A stretch of DNA of 64,000 nt, taken from positions 63,480,581-63,544,580 of the forward strand of contig CP141140.1 in the NCBI GenBank assembly GCA_035235625.1. Reading direction: 5' to 3'. Below, one piece after another: positions 35,644 through 47,919 of this stretch. The notes beneath the pieces are model-generated. The model was not told the DNA's origin. It ran no database searches and saw only the letters and a list, made by a program, of their open reading frames with translations. Numbering within the stretch: position 1 is the stretch's first letter; the number at the start of each line of letters is the position of its first letter. The stretch is from Saururus chinensis. Taxonomy: Eukaryota; Streptophyta; Magnoliopsida; Piperales; Saururaceae. The translations under genes were made by a program, and so were the position numbers.

Positions 35644-35840
35644 CTCTCTATGTCATTTATTAATAATTATATTTAAAAAAATTAATAATTTTTATTGAAT
35701 GCTGAAATCCACATCTAAAAAAAAGAAAAAATAAATTTATAATACTATTTTTAAGTACCCAACTATTTAAATTAAATTAAATTATTAATATAAAATAAGT
35801 TTTTTTATCAAATAAAGCTATTAAATTAGGTCGGAGGAAA
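35644..35840. mobile_element. Stowaway-like MITE, diverged
   Basis: Left end CTCTCTATGTCATTTATTAA and right end TTAGGTCGGAGGAAA, each next to TA, with inner TTAATAATTATATTT and AAATAAAGCTATTAA. It lies about 300 bp upstream of the TMEM70-like gene. Confidence 0.6.
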
Positions 35841-36133
35841 TATGCAATGGTTTTGCCGTGAGTTCTGAACTCTGAAGGTCTCTTTCTCCACTTCCACGCT
35901 CTCGCCTATGCGGCAGCCGACACGGTTAACTAAACCTGGTCCGGACATTCGGCCAAGTCCGACTAGATGTCAAACAACTCCATAAACCCTAACCGGGTCC
36001 CAAAAATGGAAACCCTAAAACCCGTCTTAAGTCCGGCCCGGATTCAACAGAGAGCAGAACGCGGGAAGAAGAAAGTGGGAATCGGCAGCGTCCGCCACAC
36101 CGCAGCTGAGGGAAGGTGGTGGAGATAGAGCAA

Positions 36134-39100
36134 ATGGCGAGAGCCGCGCTACTCCATTTGCTCCGCTCGCGTGCGAATCAGCTCACGTCCAGAAATCTCC
36201 AATCAGGTCCTCCATTCATCTCTCCTCCTTCTTTTCCTCTGTATAATTTTGCATGTGTTGGTTAATCTTCGTCAAATGTCTCATTATGGGTTTTGGGTTC
36301 TGATGTCTGTCTTTCTGTGATGCTTTTGATATTATGTTGAGTATTTCAGCTCTATTTTGGATGATGATTAGTCTAGTGAAGTCTCCAGCTATGCGATTTG
36401 CTTGTCATATTTTTAGGGAAAAAGGCGATCTTGTTATGCTGTTAGAATTAGTAAGGTATGATTGGATAATGGGACTTTGTCAACTAATTATTTAATATGT
36501 GGTCGACAATCTCACCTAATTTGGTTTAAGTAATGGAAGTTTAAGCTTCGACGCCAGAGTTTCATCTAACTGGACAATGATTTTTGTGGTATTGTGTATA
36601 ACGTCCCCATATCTGCGTTTAGCTTGTTTAGTCAAATCACATGTGCCATGTGTCGTAGAGGAATACACCCACTTTCATTAAAGGAAAATTATCATCTTCC
36701 TTCCAAAATCTCACTTTAGAACTCACTATATGCATCAACTCCGTGTTTTGATATGGTGGGCCCCACAAATTAGTCTGCTGTACCATAGAGTAATTTTAAT
36801 TGCGGCAATGATTTTGGTGGCATCATTATAAGATTACGGCATCATTAATAAGACTCCACATTGGTATCTAGGTTGTTTGATCAAACTATAATCTCTGTTC
36901 CCTTGGGCTTCATTACAAAATGCATGTTAGTTGGAATTTGAATAATGTAGGTGAAGAAATATAAATTTCTCTCTTCCATTAAAAACACATTCAAACAAAA
37001 CATCGCGTAGATTTTATGTTCAATGTGCTGGTTAGATAGTTATTGCTTGTTGCCCATAGCTGCTTATGGTAACGTATATTGAACAATTAAAGAACATTTG
37101 GCAAAAGTCTTTAAACATGTGTCCAAATTATTTTGGAACTCTCTCTTTGTCACAAGTACTCAAAAGTCATACCTTGAGTTTCAATACTCGGGGATACCTG
37201 TTTTTTTTATTTTTTTTAATATAGCCCAAGGTATTGAACACTTGATGTCTCCTTGTGACACTGGAAGCGTCTTGCGATACCCAGAATGGTCAAGGTTGCT
37301 GGATGGTATTTTATTACGGCCATCGAAGAGATGTCTCCTTCCCAATTCAGTTCTCTAAAACAAAGTGATTTCTAGGATTATGCGTGAAATAATCTAATTT
37401 TACTGCTAAACTAGAATGCATGCTGCTTTGATGCAGTTTTCTTATCTTCACTTTTCAATTTCCGGATGCTTCAAGCAAGTCTGTAGTGTGATGGCACTAC
37501 CCACAACCAGAATGGAGTATGCAATCGAAGGGTAGGTTTTCAAACGTACTTGAGATCTAAATAAGTCCACCTTCACTGGCTGAAAGATAAGCTGTTGTAA
37601 ATTAATGTTTTAGAAAGTTAAAATAAAAATAATTTAAAAAGCTAAGTCTTTGAGCCAATGAAAATGGTTATCTTTGATCCTTCACAAGTTTGACTGCATC
37701 TGTGTGGTTTTCGGTCAATTAAGCTTGTTGGTTAACTGCTTCTCCTAAAAGCTCGAGCTGTTAGGAAGGAATAACTTCTTATATTGACATATTTACACTT
37801 CCCGGAATTTGTAAGCTCTACATTAAGCATTGCACCTGTATGCACTCATAGAGGACACATATACAAGAGGGAAAAATCGTGTTCCCTGAACCCTCAACCT
37901 GGGGTCTATTACCATGTTAGGTAACCGCTTCTTCTAAAAGCTTACGCTGTCAGGGAAGGGATAAAATTTTCTCTTATCATATTAACAAAGCTCTGACGTG
38001 AAATGTGAGCTCTAAAGATGTTATAACCATCAACCTACCACAGCTATTTGTGGTTGGCAACCCAGATACTACTATTAGCCAATCCTATATTGTAAATCTT
38101 TTACACTTTCACATTAACAAAGCTCTGACTTGAAATGTGAGCACTCAAGATGTTATAGCCATCAACCTACCACAGCTATTTGTGGCTGGCAACCCAGATA
38201 CCACTATTAGCCAATCCTATATCGTAAATCTTTTTCTCCTTCATCCCTTGAATTTAACTTATTTTTTTGCTAATGCCTTTTGAGTCGTTTTTGGTTTTCC
38301 TTTCCTTCTTTTGGGGGCCTCCACAAGCGTTGTGACCCTCCATATCAGTGACCTTGTTGGTTATTTTTGCACATCTCTAAACCATGTGAACAGGCTTTCT
38401 CTCATTTCTCACTTACTTCTGTGGTCAGTTTCCTAGTTTGTTTCTTAGTAGTCTTCTCGTATTATTGCTTCTGGTAAAATCATCTTGTCTCTACATGAAA
38501 TTTACCTCTTCTTAGTCACCAATGGTTCTGATTCAGTTCTATCTTATATAATTTTACCTTCAACTTAACAGGGATATGCTGCTTCACAAAGCATCAATAA
38601 GTTGCCCTATGTAATTGGTGACAAATTTAGGAAAAGTAATGTTGTAATTAGGAATATTTTTACTATCTGTACGGAAAATACATGATAGATAATTTCTCAA
38701 CTTTTAGACCGTCTTTAAACTTGTATATAAAATGTATATTTCGATCAAATGTTTCTTACAATTCTGTAGAGTGGGAAAGGATTTTCTTTCTTAAGAATGA
38801 AGATTGACATTGCAGCGGCAGGGAAGATCTAATTGGTGTAATGTTTATTTGTGGCTTTATGACTAAGAATTTTGTCAAATGTTTTACACTGCTCCAAGTT
38901 TAGTTTCAACTTCAATAGCAAAGGTAGCATGAAAAGCATATCATTCCTATAATATAAAATGTTTTCTGAACAATGGTATTTTTGCTGTATAATGGAGGTG
39001 TCTAGTTCTGTCTATACATCACAGTAGAAAAAGAATGTTGTGCAATTGATTGATGAACAGAGTTTTTTTTTAAATATCTTTGGAGAATTCAGTAGACGTC

Positions 39101-39936
39101 AAGGCCCAGGTAATAAAATACTTTCTATTTGGTGACTTTGTCTGCCATCCCATAATATGATTGTACCACCTTATGATACTTTTCATTTTCCAATGCCGTC
39201 TAATGTTACTGTTGGTTTTTTTGGTTCAGTTGTATAAAACTTTTTTTTTATACTTTAATCAGGTTCTCGTCTTAGTACCTGTGGACTATGGAAGCAGAGT
39301 TCATCTTTAAAAATTTCATTCCCAGAAAAATACTTAGACATTGCACCTTCAGTCCTTGGTGCTCATCGTGGATTTGCTTCTAAGTCTGCAGCAAAAACTG
39401 TCGAATCTGAGAGCAAAATTAGCATTGGCCCACAAAAATCTGGATCAACTGAAGTTGATGAGAAAGATTCAGGTGTTGTGTACTATGGGCCCATCTCGTC
39501 AACCATCAAGAAAGTAAAGCTGCTATCACTCTCCACTTGCTGCCTATCTGTCTCTCTGGGCCCTGTTATAACCTTCATGACTGCACCAGAAATGAATGTC
39601 ATTGTCAAGGGTGCTGTGGCATCTTCAGTCATTTTCCTCAGTGCATCAACTACTGCTGCCCTTCATTGGTTTGTAAGCCCATATGTTCACAAGCTCAAAT
39701 GGCAACCAGGGTCGGACATCTTTGAGGTAGAGATGTTGTCTTGGTTGGCTTCTCACATCCCCAGAACCATCAGGTTTGCTGATATTAGGCCTCCGGAAAC
39801 TAATAGGCCTTTTGTGACATTTAAGGCAAATGAAAACTTTTATTTCGTTGATGCTGAGCATTGTCACAACAAAGCCTTGTTGGCCAGGTTGACTCCAGAG
39901 AAACCAGCTCATGAATCAGCTTTCAAGAACTTGTGA
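36134..39936 (+). CDS. TMEM70/TMEM186-like mitochondrial membrane protein (two exons)
   Basis: Exon 1 is 36,134-36,206 and exon 2 is 39,263-39,936, split by a 3,056-bp GT-AG intron in phase 1. Joined, they give 248 residues (747 bp). The N-terminus (MARAALLHLLRSRANQLTSR) is basic and lacks acidic residues, as in a mitochondrial presequence. The conserved start of the family domain is VYYGPISSTIKKVKLLSLS at residues 97-115. Two membrane segments follow at about 109-131 and 139-162, forming the hairpin typical of the TMEM70/TMEM186 family, then a basic/aromatic tail with FVSPYVHKLKW. Animal TMEM70 helps assemble ATP synthase and complex I in the inner membrane; the plant role is inferred. The exon 1 start is the first ATG after a purine-rich leader. 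An extra small exon inside the large intron cannot be excluded. Confidence 0.85.
37979..38236. repeat. 132-bp tandem duplication in the TMEM70-like intron
   Basis: A unit containing ATTAACAAAGCTCTGAC and CAACCTACCACAGCTATTTG is present twice in a row (starts near 37,979 and 38,111) with only a few differences. Confidence 0.9.
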
Positions 39937-40200
39937 TCCACACTATCAGAAAAAAAAAACATGTGATCCGCTGAAATTGAGGTCAGATTCAGTCAGTCAC
40001 TGAGGAGCATAGTTTTTGTTCTTCCATTATTTAGCTGGAAAATAATGTTATGCATTTTGATAGTCAATGCTTAAAGATTTGTCATGACTTGTGAATCTCT
40101 TTTCATATAAATTTCTATATTGAAAGTTCAGACATGATCATAGTGATATGAGCTTGGTTCCATGTTCTCGTGATTGGTAGCCAGTCATGATATAGACATT

Positions 40201-40345
40201 CCCCCTCTTGTCTGATTTGAAATAAAATTGTCCCATATTAATTGTCCAAGTGGATGGAATAAAAGGCTTAGTGGATGGAGCAAAAAGTTTGATAAATTGA
40301 GTTTCTTAAGTATCAGTTGGACAATTAATATGGGACCGATGTAAT
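40201..40345. mobile_element. MITE with perfect 20-bp inner inverted repeat
   Basis: GTCCCATATTAATTGTCCAA (40,230-40,249) and its exact complement (40,317-40,336) form a hairpin about 300 bp downstream of the TMEM70-like stop codon. Outer ends CCCCTCTTGTCTGA and CCGATGTAATA are diverged. It resembles Stowaway sequence. If the transcript reads this far, the hairpin would lie in its 3' end. Confidence 0.6.
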
Positions 40346-40349
40346 ATTT

Positions 40350-41520
40350 TTTGAGCCACACATGTTTTAGATCACGAGGCCCAAATTACTCTAAACCCAC
40401 CTGCCTTGTGAGCGGTTGGATGACGATCTGATGGTGCTCACTCACAATGAGCGCCAGGCGTATATTTTTCAATATGCCGCCCCGGTGCATATTAATTAAA
40501 TCCATGTTTTATTGCTTGCAAGGTACTTGAAGGCAAACAATTAAAAACTGTATTTGCAGTAAGTGGACAAACTTCAGTCAGCCTTTTGCAATCTGTACTG
40601 GGTTCAAGTTTAACGTGACGCCCACACAGGGGATAGGGACTGTCCAAATTTGGACTTTTCTGGTTTGGCATGGAGATCACGTAGTACTTCGACAGTACAA
40701 CGAGCAATGTTTCCTTCAATTTCTGTTTTATTTTTTGGCAAGAAACTTTCCTTCCATCATCTGTTTCAGTTTCCTTCCATCTTCTGTTTCAAGTATTATG
40801 TATACATAAATAAAGGAAAGTATTACGTGTAACATTTTTTCATTTCATTTTTGTAGTCTTTTAAAACCGCGTCATTCTTGATTAAAAAAAAATGGCATCA
40901 TTCTAAAAGTAAAATATTTGATTGGTTTTCTTAGCGAGAAGTGCGTGGCTTTCCAGGGCATCTCCGTGGGATTTAACAGTGTCAAAGAATCTCACTTAAC
41001 AATACCAAGGTAATGATACCAACTACTAAAGCATTAAGGCTTCCCGTTAACCAAACCGTTTAAGTGACGTAGGCTTAGTACTTATCGAAAGCAGTTATGT
41101 CCAATGCCCACTTCATAAACGGTTTTTGCTTTGTTCACAATATGGTACAGTTCCACAATAGGACCCTTCGGAGCGTTGATATGGTCAATTCCACACTTGA
41201 AATCAACGGTTTCCTTTTGCTAAAATCAAAATGGATAAACATTGAATCAATTTGATTGTCACGTTTATTGACTTTGGACAATTAAAATCAGAGACATCTT
41301 CCTGGTGTGATATACAATTTGCTTTTCGGAAAAAGGCGCAATCTTTTCTCTTTTCAATTGGCCCAAGTTCTACCAATTAATGAACCCCTGAAGAACAGTT
41401 TTTTTTTTCTTATCACAAAAAAAAACAGTTGTTTTTTTTAATAATTCTAGCATCCCTTTTTTTCAAAAAACAAAAAACACTTGTATATTTTTCATAGCAA
41501 AAAGAAACACTGTATGTAGG
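40350..41520. other. Intergenic DNA before the IQD gene
   Basis: No gene recognised. Small ORFs at 40,492-40,832 on both strands lack domains. The T-rich tail from about 41,400 leads into the probable transcription start region of the IQD gene. Confidence 0.45.
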
Positions 41521-42128
41521 CTGTCTTCTTCTTGCATCCCTCTCTGCAAGTTAACTATATAGGAAGTTTTGAGGCACTCATTTGGCTTGAGGAGGCGTTT
41601 TAAGTGTCAGGTATTTTACCATCCCTCCCTCTGTGTTTTTGATAAATAAACACTTAGAAAATTTTTCATCAGTTTGGCGCTTTTTTCTTCTGGTAGTTTG
41701 TATATTTCTTCCCCCTTTTTATGCTGTGCGAAGTGAATCTCGTGAACTTCTCGGAATTTTTGTATTTCCCTTTTGCTCGAGAATTAAGAATTCAGCATCT
41801 GGGTTGTATAGAAAAAGGTTCTGTTATAATCCATAGCCACTGAATGCTCCCTGCTTTCTTATTTCCTCAATGGAAGGACAAATTATTCTTTTCTTAAATT
41901 TGCTGGTACCTTGGAATTGAGTTCAACGGCTGTTGTGCTTCAAATTTCATTGTTTTATCGCCCTCTAAGTCTCTCAGGCGTTAAGTACTTGTTACATGTA
42001 TCATTAACACCTATGAAGTTATGTGCATCTTGTTGATTATGGTTTTTTAGTCCTATATTATGGTCTGCCCTTGCTTTATCTTTTTTTTTGTGGTAGACAC
42101 GAAAGATTTTGTTAAGATGTGAAAAGAG
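41500..42128 (+). other. Probable 5' leader of the IQD gene with an intron
   Basis: A possible first exon ends at AGTGTCAG|GTATTTT (about 41,610), and a good acceptor TGTGGTAG|ACACG ends at 42,096, 33 bp before the start codon. Leader introns are common in IQD genes. Exact exon limits are inferred. Confidence 0.45.
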
Positions 42129-45100
42129 ATGGGCAAGAAAGCTAAATGGTTTGCTTCTGTAAAGAAGGCTCTATACCCTCACTGCAAAGATAAGAAGGGT
42201 CAGGTCTGGACTTCTCACTCTAATTCATTGAAGTTCATGTTCGTTTTAGTTTGAAAAAGTCACTGAATGGAGCATTCCTGCATGTGTATAGGAGTCTAGT
42301 AAACCGAAGAAGAAATGGGGATTTCGCAAACCAAAACCTGGAAATCCTATTTCTTCTTCTGTTGAAACATCCCCTGCCATACTGGTACACCCGAATGAAG
42401 TGCATGACCAGGCTCACTCTGTGGCTCTTGCCGCTGCTACTGCTGCTGCTGCCGATGCAGTTGCTGCTGCTGCCCAGGCAGCTGCTGAAATCGTGCGGCT
42501 CACAACTGTGACAAGAAATTCAGTCAGATCAAGAGAAGACGCTGCTGCCATCAAAATCCAGACAGCTTTTAGAGGTTACCTGGTATGACACTATCCCTTC
42601 ATGAAAGGAATGCTTATGGATTTAGGGGCATTTTTATTTGTTAAATTGTTCGAATCATAGGCAATTTTGCATCATTTTTTCCTCAAGGATAGTGCAACAA
42701 TTTGAGCTCAAACCTGTTTTGTTTACAAATTTTCATAAACATCATGAACCTTATGTTAGGGTGAAGAAGAAAATTTTCGTTTGTAGTTATACAAGTCCAG
42801 TGATTCTTTTGAGTTGATGGATTGATGAAAACAGAAATGTTAAAATTCCCATAATTTTCACTTTCATTACGAAATATTTTGACCATAGTTTTGTAGAAAA
42901 AATTGTTGAACATTTTTTACTTAATACTTTTAGGGAGCTGTCATCTCTCTCTCTCTCTCTCATGGTAATTTGACTTTATATTAACACTGGACATTCATCC
43001 GTATTCAAACAATCAAAGCACTGGCATTTACAGACATTTCTTATGTTGAGTTCCGATCTTGAACCTTGGTGAACATATGAAAATTAGTAAAACATACGAA
43101 ACTTGCACTTGTAGTCTATGACATTTCTACTTTTGCCTCGCAGTTTTGCTGCTGCTGCTTGTTCATGTTTTGTGTAACTTTTTGGGCTCCCTTCCCTTTG
43201 AAAACTAAAACAGTAATTTTGAATGAATTTAATCCTTGTAATTTCAAGGCAAGAAGAGCTTTGCGGTGTCTGAGGGGGCTTGCTAGATTGAAAGTTATCA
43301 TGCAGGGAACTTCAGTCAATCGCCAAGCTAAAACCACTCTGCGTAGCATGCAGACATATACCAGGGTACAATCACAAGTTAGCTCAAGAAGGATCAGAAA
43401 GTATGAGCATTATCAGGCTCTCCAAAGTCAACTTCAGTTAAAATGGGAAAAAGCTTTGAAAGCTTCTGTAAGTAATCTGTTTGAGGATCTGGCATTCTAT
43501 CTCCCGGTCATGATTCTTTTTCTGTGGGCATGTATTTGTGGGGAAAACCTTCCTAAATTAATGGGTTTAAGGTAACTAATAAATTTTAGACCAAATTGCA
43601 AATAAAAAGAAAAGACCGAATTAGTGAATAAATGTTGCAAAAGTAAGTTGAAATCACATCATTATTTGGCTAGAGAAGCTCTATTTTACAAGTTATTTAG
43701 TTTAGAAGAAAGCTAGGTATCACTATAGCCACTATAGCAAGCTTGGATGATATCATGGGTCATCACAATTCTTGTCTAGTTTGCAATGCTATTGAATATG
43801 AGCCTTCAGAAAGATGGGGTTGTGATGTAAATAAAAGACAAAATGTTTTCTCGAAGGTAAGATATTATTTTTTGGCTAGCATGTAGAAGGCTATGAATTG
43901 ATCAAAGCTCAAACGCGTGCTTATGACTTGTAATCATGAAATTACTAATGAATTCTGGTAAATGTTGGTATTGGACATGATTTTCCCTCTACATGTTCAG
44001 TATTATAATTCCCCATGGGAATACAGTGTGGATTAAATTTTCATCTATACAGTAACTACCTGATAACTTATTTACTCTATCAAGTTCATTTGAGTTCATT
44101 TCGTTTTTCTTTTTCTAAGCGGAAGCATGTTTTAACTTTAGTTGATATGATAATTAGGTATTCTCTGACAGACTGGCATCTGAAGACTGAACTCAACTTT
44201 CCTTTGATAGTGAATAACAACACTTCCCTTATTATTAGATTCAAATTAGATCTTTTATTTAGAGGTCTCTCTCACATTTCTGATAGAACTTGCACGTTTA
44301 GTTGTTGAATTTTAAAGTGTTTGTGACTTAATATTTTTTTTCTGGTTGTATTTACTTGCGGTGAAAGGTATAAGTTTTGTCTGATGCCCCTGCCCAGACA
44401 TTTGTAGTCAAGGTGTGGCAATTTTGACATAATGCATTCACCATTGTTTATTTGCACATAAATCTACGAAGACTATGAGACTGCTATTGACAGAAATATT
44501 TCTTAGGATCTGAAGAATGCCAACAGATAGCAAGGGAAATTACTAATTAATGTTGGAAATTTGCCATGACAGAGGAAGCTATTCTTTTTCCAAAATGAAA
44601 AATGATTTGTAAGGTATATAATAGAACTTATATGAAACAGATGGGAGATGAATGGAATGAAAGTTTGCAATCCAAACAGCAGATTGAAGCAAAGCTTATG
44701 CACAAGCATGAAGCTTCCATTAGAAGAGAGAAAGCACTTGCTTATGCATTTACCCACCAGGTAGCCCCATTTGTTTCTTATTACTTGGAACTTGTGGTAC
44801 CAATATTGTAGGATTAGTATGCTAACAAATAACTGTCTCAGCAACAATGGAAAAGATCCAACCGAGCTGTCCAGCCCATGTTCACTGACCCAATCAATCC
44901 ACACTGGGGCTGGAGTTGGCTTGAGCGTTGGATGGCTGCAAGGTCATGGGATACTTCTTCTGTAACAGACAAAGATTTAAATGATTCTCAGTCATCAGTT
45001 AAGAGTGCATCTCGGAGTTCAGTTGGAGAAGTTTATAAATCTTATACTCGCCGTAATCTTAATACTGATAAATCCTCCCCAAAGACCATCAAATCTTGCA

Positions 45101-45501
45101 CAGCAATGAGCTATATATCTCCCTTATCATCAACACCTATACCAAAGGCTTCATCATCGTCTACAGGGAAGAGCAAACTAGTGAGCCTGCAAGGTAGACA
45201 AACAATGGAAGAAGATGACTCAGGGAGTATGATGAGCTTGCAGTCAGAGAAATATAGGAGACACAGCACAGCTGAGTCATCAACAAGAGAGGATGAAAGT
45301 CAAGCCAGTTCCCCTGCTGTACCAAGTTACATGGCTCCCACTGTATCTACAAGGGCTAAATCAAGACTGTCAAGTCCACCAGCGGAGAAATATGAGACAC
45401 CAGACAAAAGGTCAGTGGGTACAGCAAAGAAGCAGTTACATTTCCAGCCTTCACCAGGAAGGCCTAGCAGAAGTTCAGGCTCGCCGAAGGTCGGAAGTTA
45501 A
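42129..45501 (+). CDS. IQ67-domain protein (IQD), calmodulin-binding, five exons
   Basis: Exons 42,129-42,203, 42,292-42,582, 43,249-43,467, 44,641-44,760 and 44,842-45,501 join in phase 0 at every junction, giving 1,365 bp and 454 residues. The N-terminus MGKKAKWFASVKKAL is the usual IQD start, followed by a basic KPKKKWGFRKPKP. An alanine-rich helix (residues about 65-85) precedes the IQ67 domain (about 107-170), which includes AAAIKIQTAFRGYLARRALR. The IQ67 domain is split by an intron exactly between GYL and ARR, a hallmark of the family. Conserved blocks EAKLMHKHEASIRREKALAYAF and WGWSWLERWMAAR follow, then a Ser-rich tail with VPSYMAPTVSTRAKSR (DUF4005-type). IQD proteins bind calmodulin, microtubules and membranes as scaffolds. 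The start resembles the IQD2/3/4 group, but orthology is not settled. The stop codon lies within a 31-bp tandem duplication. Confidence 0.93.
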
Positions 45502-45535
45502 TATATCAGGCTCCCCAAGGTCGGAAGTTAATTTA
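45475..45535. repeat. 31-bp tandem duplication across the IQD stop codon
   Basis: TCAGGCTCGCCGAAGGTCGG with its following GAAGTTAATATA is repeated immediately as TCAGGCTCCCCAAGGTCGG with GAAGTTAATTTA. The first copy contains the TAA stop (45,499-45,501). Confidence 0.9.
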
Positions 45536-45990
45536 TGTTTAGAGAGATGGTGTGCATACATTATGCTACGATGTTGCAATTTCGGAGTGCAATATAGATT
45601 GATAAGAAGTGTGATTGCTTCACTCTCGGTATCTCGTTTGGCTGATGGGGCAAGGGACGTCTATGATCTGTTCAAGGTTTTTTATTTTTCACCTATAAAT
45701 TGGTGCTGCTTTCCTATGCTTATTGCGCTAGTATTCTTCATGTGGTGGATATTTTTTAGAATAACAAGTGTGCAGTGTACTTCACTTTTTTTGTAAAAAG
45801 GAAAACCAAGTATATACTTTGAGTTTTCTTTTCATACCCTTGTCCCCATATCTGTTGTAATTTAAATACATGTTTTTCTTAAGAAATAAATTCAAAGGTA
45901 GTGATGAATGAGTTGTATTGAACAAGGCTATTTAGTTTCTTGTGACTGAATGAATATGAAATAGAGCTTTGTCAAGAAGTCAGGCCATGG
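45536..45990. other. IQD 3' flank
   Basis: Probable 3' UTR. AATAAA occurs near 45,885. An overlapping 167-aa ORF (45,293-45,796) is in another frame of the last exon and its flank and is not a separate gene. Confidence 0.5.
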
Positions 45991-45999
45991 CTTGACACA

Positions 46000-47290
46000 G
46001 CAAAGGCTTTGTTCAACCACAAAAATTCTCCCTGTAGCAATGGTGTGTGAAAGAGTCTGAAAGACTGCCTGAATATCAATCGCCATGAATCAATCAATCG
46101 CCAACACTGGGCGATCGATTGGTAGAGGTACTGTAATATGCTAGAACTTGTAATTGATCGCCATCATAAGCTGATCAATAGAAAAAGCTATTAGAATCAA
46201 GTCAAAGTCTCATTCGATCACAAGGCGTAGGTGATTGATTGATGAAGTTACTGAAAGCTTTTCATTGGTTATATGCTTTGAAGATCAATTCAATTAGACA
46301 TTAAGGGATCATTTTTTTATAAATAATTATTTAGGGTTTATTCACAACATCACGCATAACTTGAGGAGTTGTAGCAAATTTTTTTATTAATAAGTGATTG
46401 AAGAAGTTAAAAAAAAAATCAACAATCAAAGAAGGATTCGTTGATTGAGCCTCTAAAAGAAGACGAAGAGGAGAAACTTCAAGGATTTGCAAAGGGAGAA
46501 GCATCTTGAAGGTCAACTGAACAAAGAAACAATATTATTGTTTGTGTTGAGCTAAGAGGTTGGTTGGTTGTTTTTGGGTTTTATCCCTTTGCTTACTAGT
46601 ATATTGATTTATCCTTGTAATGTTGTAGTGATTTTTTGTCTTAGTTGGGGTTTTTCAAGTAAAAATCCTTATATGATCATACATGTTTACTTTGATTATT
46701 TGATAAATTAATCATAGGTTGAGATCACATTAAGTTTGTGTGTAGTATATTTGTTTATACTATATAAACTCCTATATAACGAGGCTATATCTCGTAGTCT
46801 TTATCTCTGTTAGGTAATTGAACGAGGGCAATGTGGTGATCTACAAGGTTGATTAAACTCTCAATGTGGACTCAAATCTTGTTGGTGATTCTAGTAGCAT
46901 AAAGAGCACTACATGGTTTATATTTACAATGGCAGGTGATGTTCACTAGCAATCACAATTGCAAAAGATAATGACATTGTCTTCTAAAGAGGCAAAATAC
47001 ATTACAGCCACAAAGGCGAGCAAAGTAATGATTAGGTTGAAGACATTCTTGAAAGAAATAGGCAAGAAACAGAGTGAATGTTAATTGTACTTTAATAATC
47101 AAGGATTCATTTATCTTGCAAAAAATGTAATATTTTATTTGAGGACAAAACATATTAATATCAAGATCACTTGTAGCAAATGGACAACTTCAACTTGAAA
47201 AGATACACATTAAGGAAAACCCTACTAACATATTAATCAAAGTAGTTTCCATAGAAAAACTGATTACTTGTCCAGTTTTGATTGGTCTTT
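46000..47290 (+). mobile_element. Ty1/copia fragment: LTR-like part and RNase H tail
   Basis: About 46,500-46,700 resembles the end of a copia LTR (TTAGTTGGGGTTTTTCAAGT followed by AAAAATCC). At about 46,940-47,270 the plus strand matches the copia RNase H end of pol (SSKEAKYITATKASK, then RTKHINIKI and LEKIHIKENPTNILIK). The body of the element between these parts is missing. It is an old, broken copy with several breaks. Confidence 0.75.
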
Positions 47291-47914
47291 ACTAATTGAA
47301 GACTCATGTTTGTTATACAAAATTACTCTATTTTTATAGAAAATATTTTAAAAACTATTAACTTTAAGTAAAAATTTATTTAGAGGAAGGTAAAACTCTA
47401 TTAGTCTTCCAAGTGAAAATTTATAAAAGAATATAAAAGATACATGACCAATTGATCGCCAACACTAAGTAATCATCCATAAATACTATAATACGTTCCC
47501 TGTTCACTATGAGCCAAGCATAAAGAACACATATAAAGCGTTTATTTTCAAGATCAACGACACACATGCTAGCACATATTAGCGTGAGTAGAAAATAATT
47601 ACTTCATATGTGTTTCTTATGCTGGCTCATTATTAAAACAAAGCATACAAAATGCTTCCCTGTGTTTAATATTAAGCAAAACCGATCGATAAAGCTAGTA
47701 AATCAAATCGTGAGGTCAGAGCGATCAATCATGGTAGTGAAATCACACTACATAGCACAAAACGTGAGGGAATCTCTCACACTCACCTCATTTTTTACAT
47801 TTCCATTTAAACAATTATATTTTTCGTACCCACCCCTCCACCTTCCCACGCTGACGGCAGAACTATCGTAGACGCCAAAACTATTATCAACAACACTTGC
47901 AGGCATGACCATAG
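47291..47914. other. Intergenic DNA between two retroelement fossils
   Basis: AT-rich, with no domain-bearing ORF. A short GATCGCC-type word near 47,453 echoes the copia LTR-like part and may be leftover LTR sequence. Confidence 0.4.
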
Positions 47915-47919
47915 CTGCT

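Noticed and set aside
45293-45796. 167-aa ORF overlapping the last IQD exon
   Set aside because: It is a different frame of the IQD exon extended into the 3' flank. The IQD frame fits the family and the splice phases.
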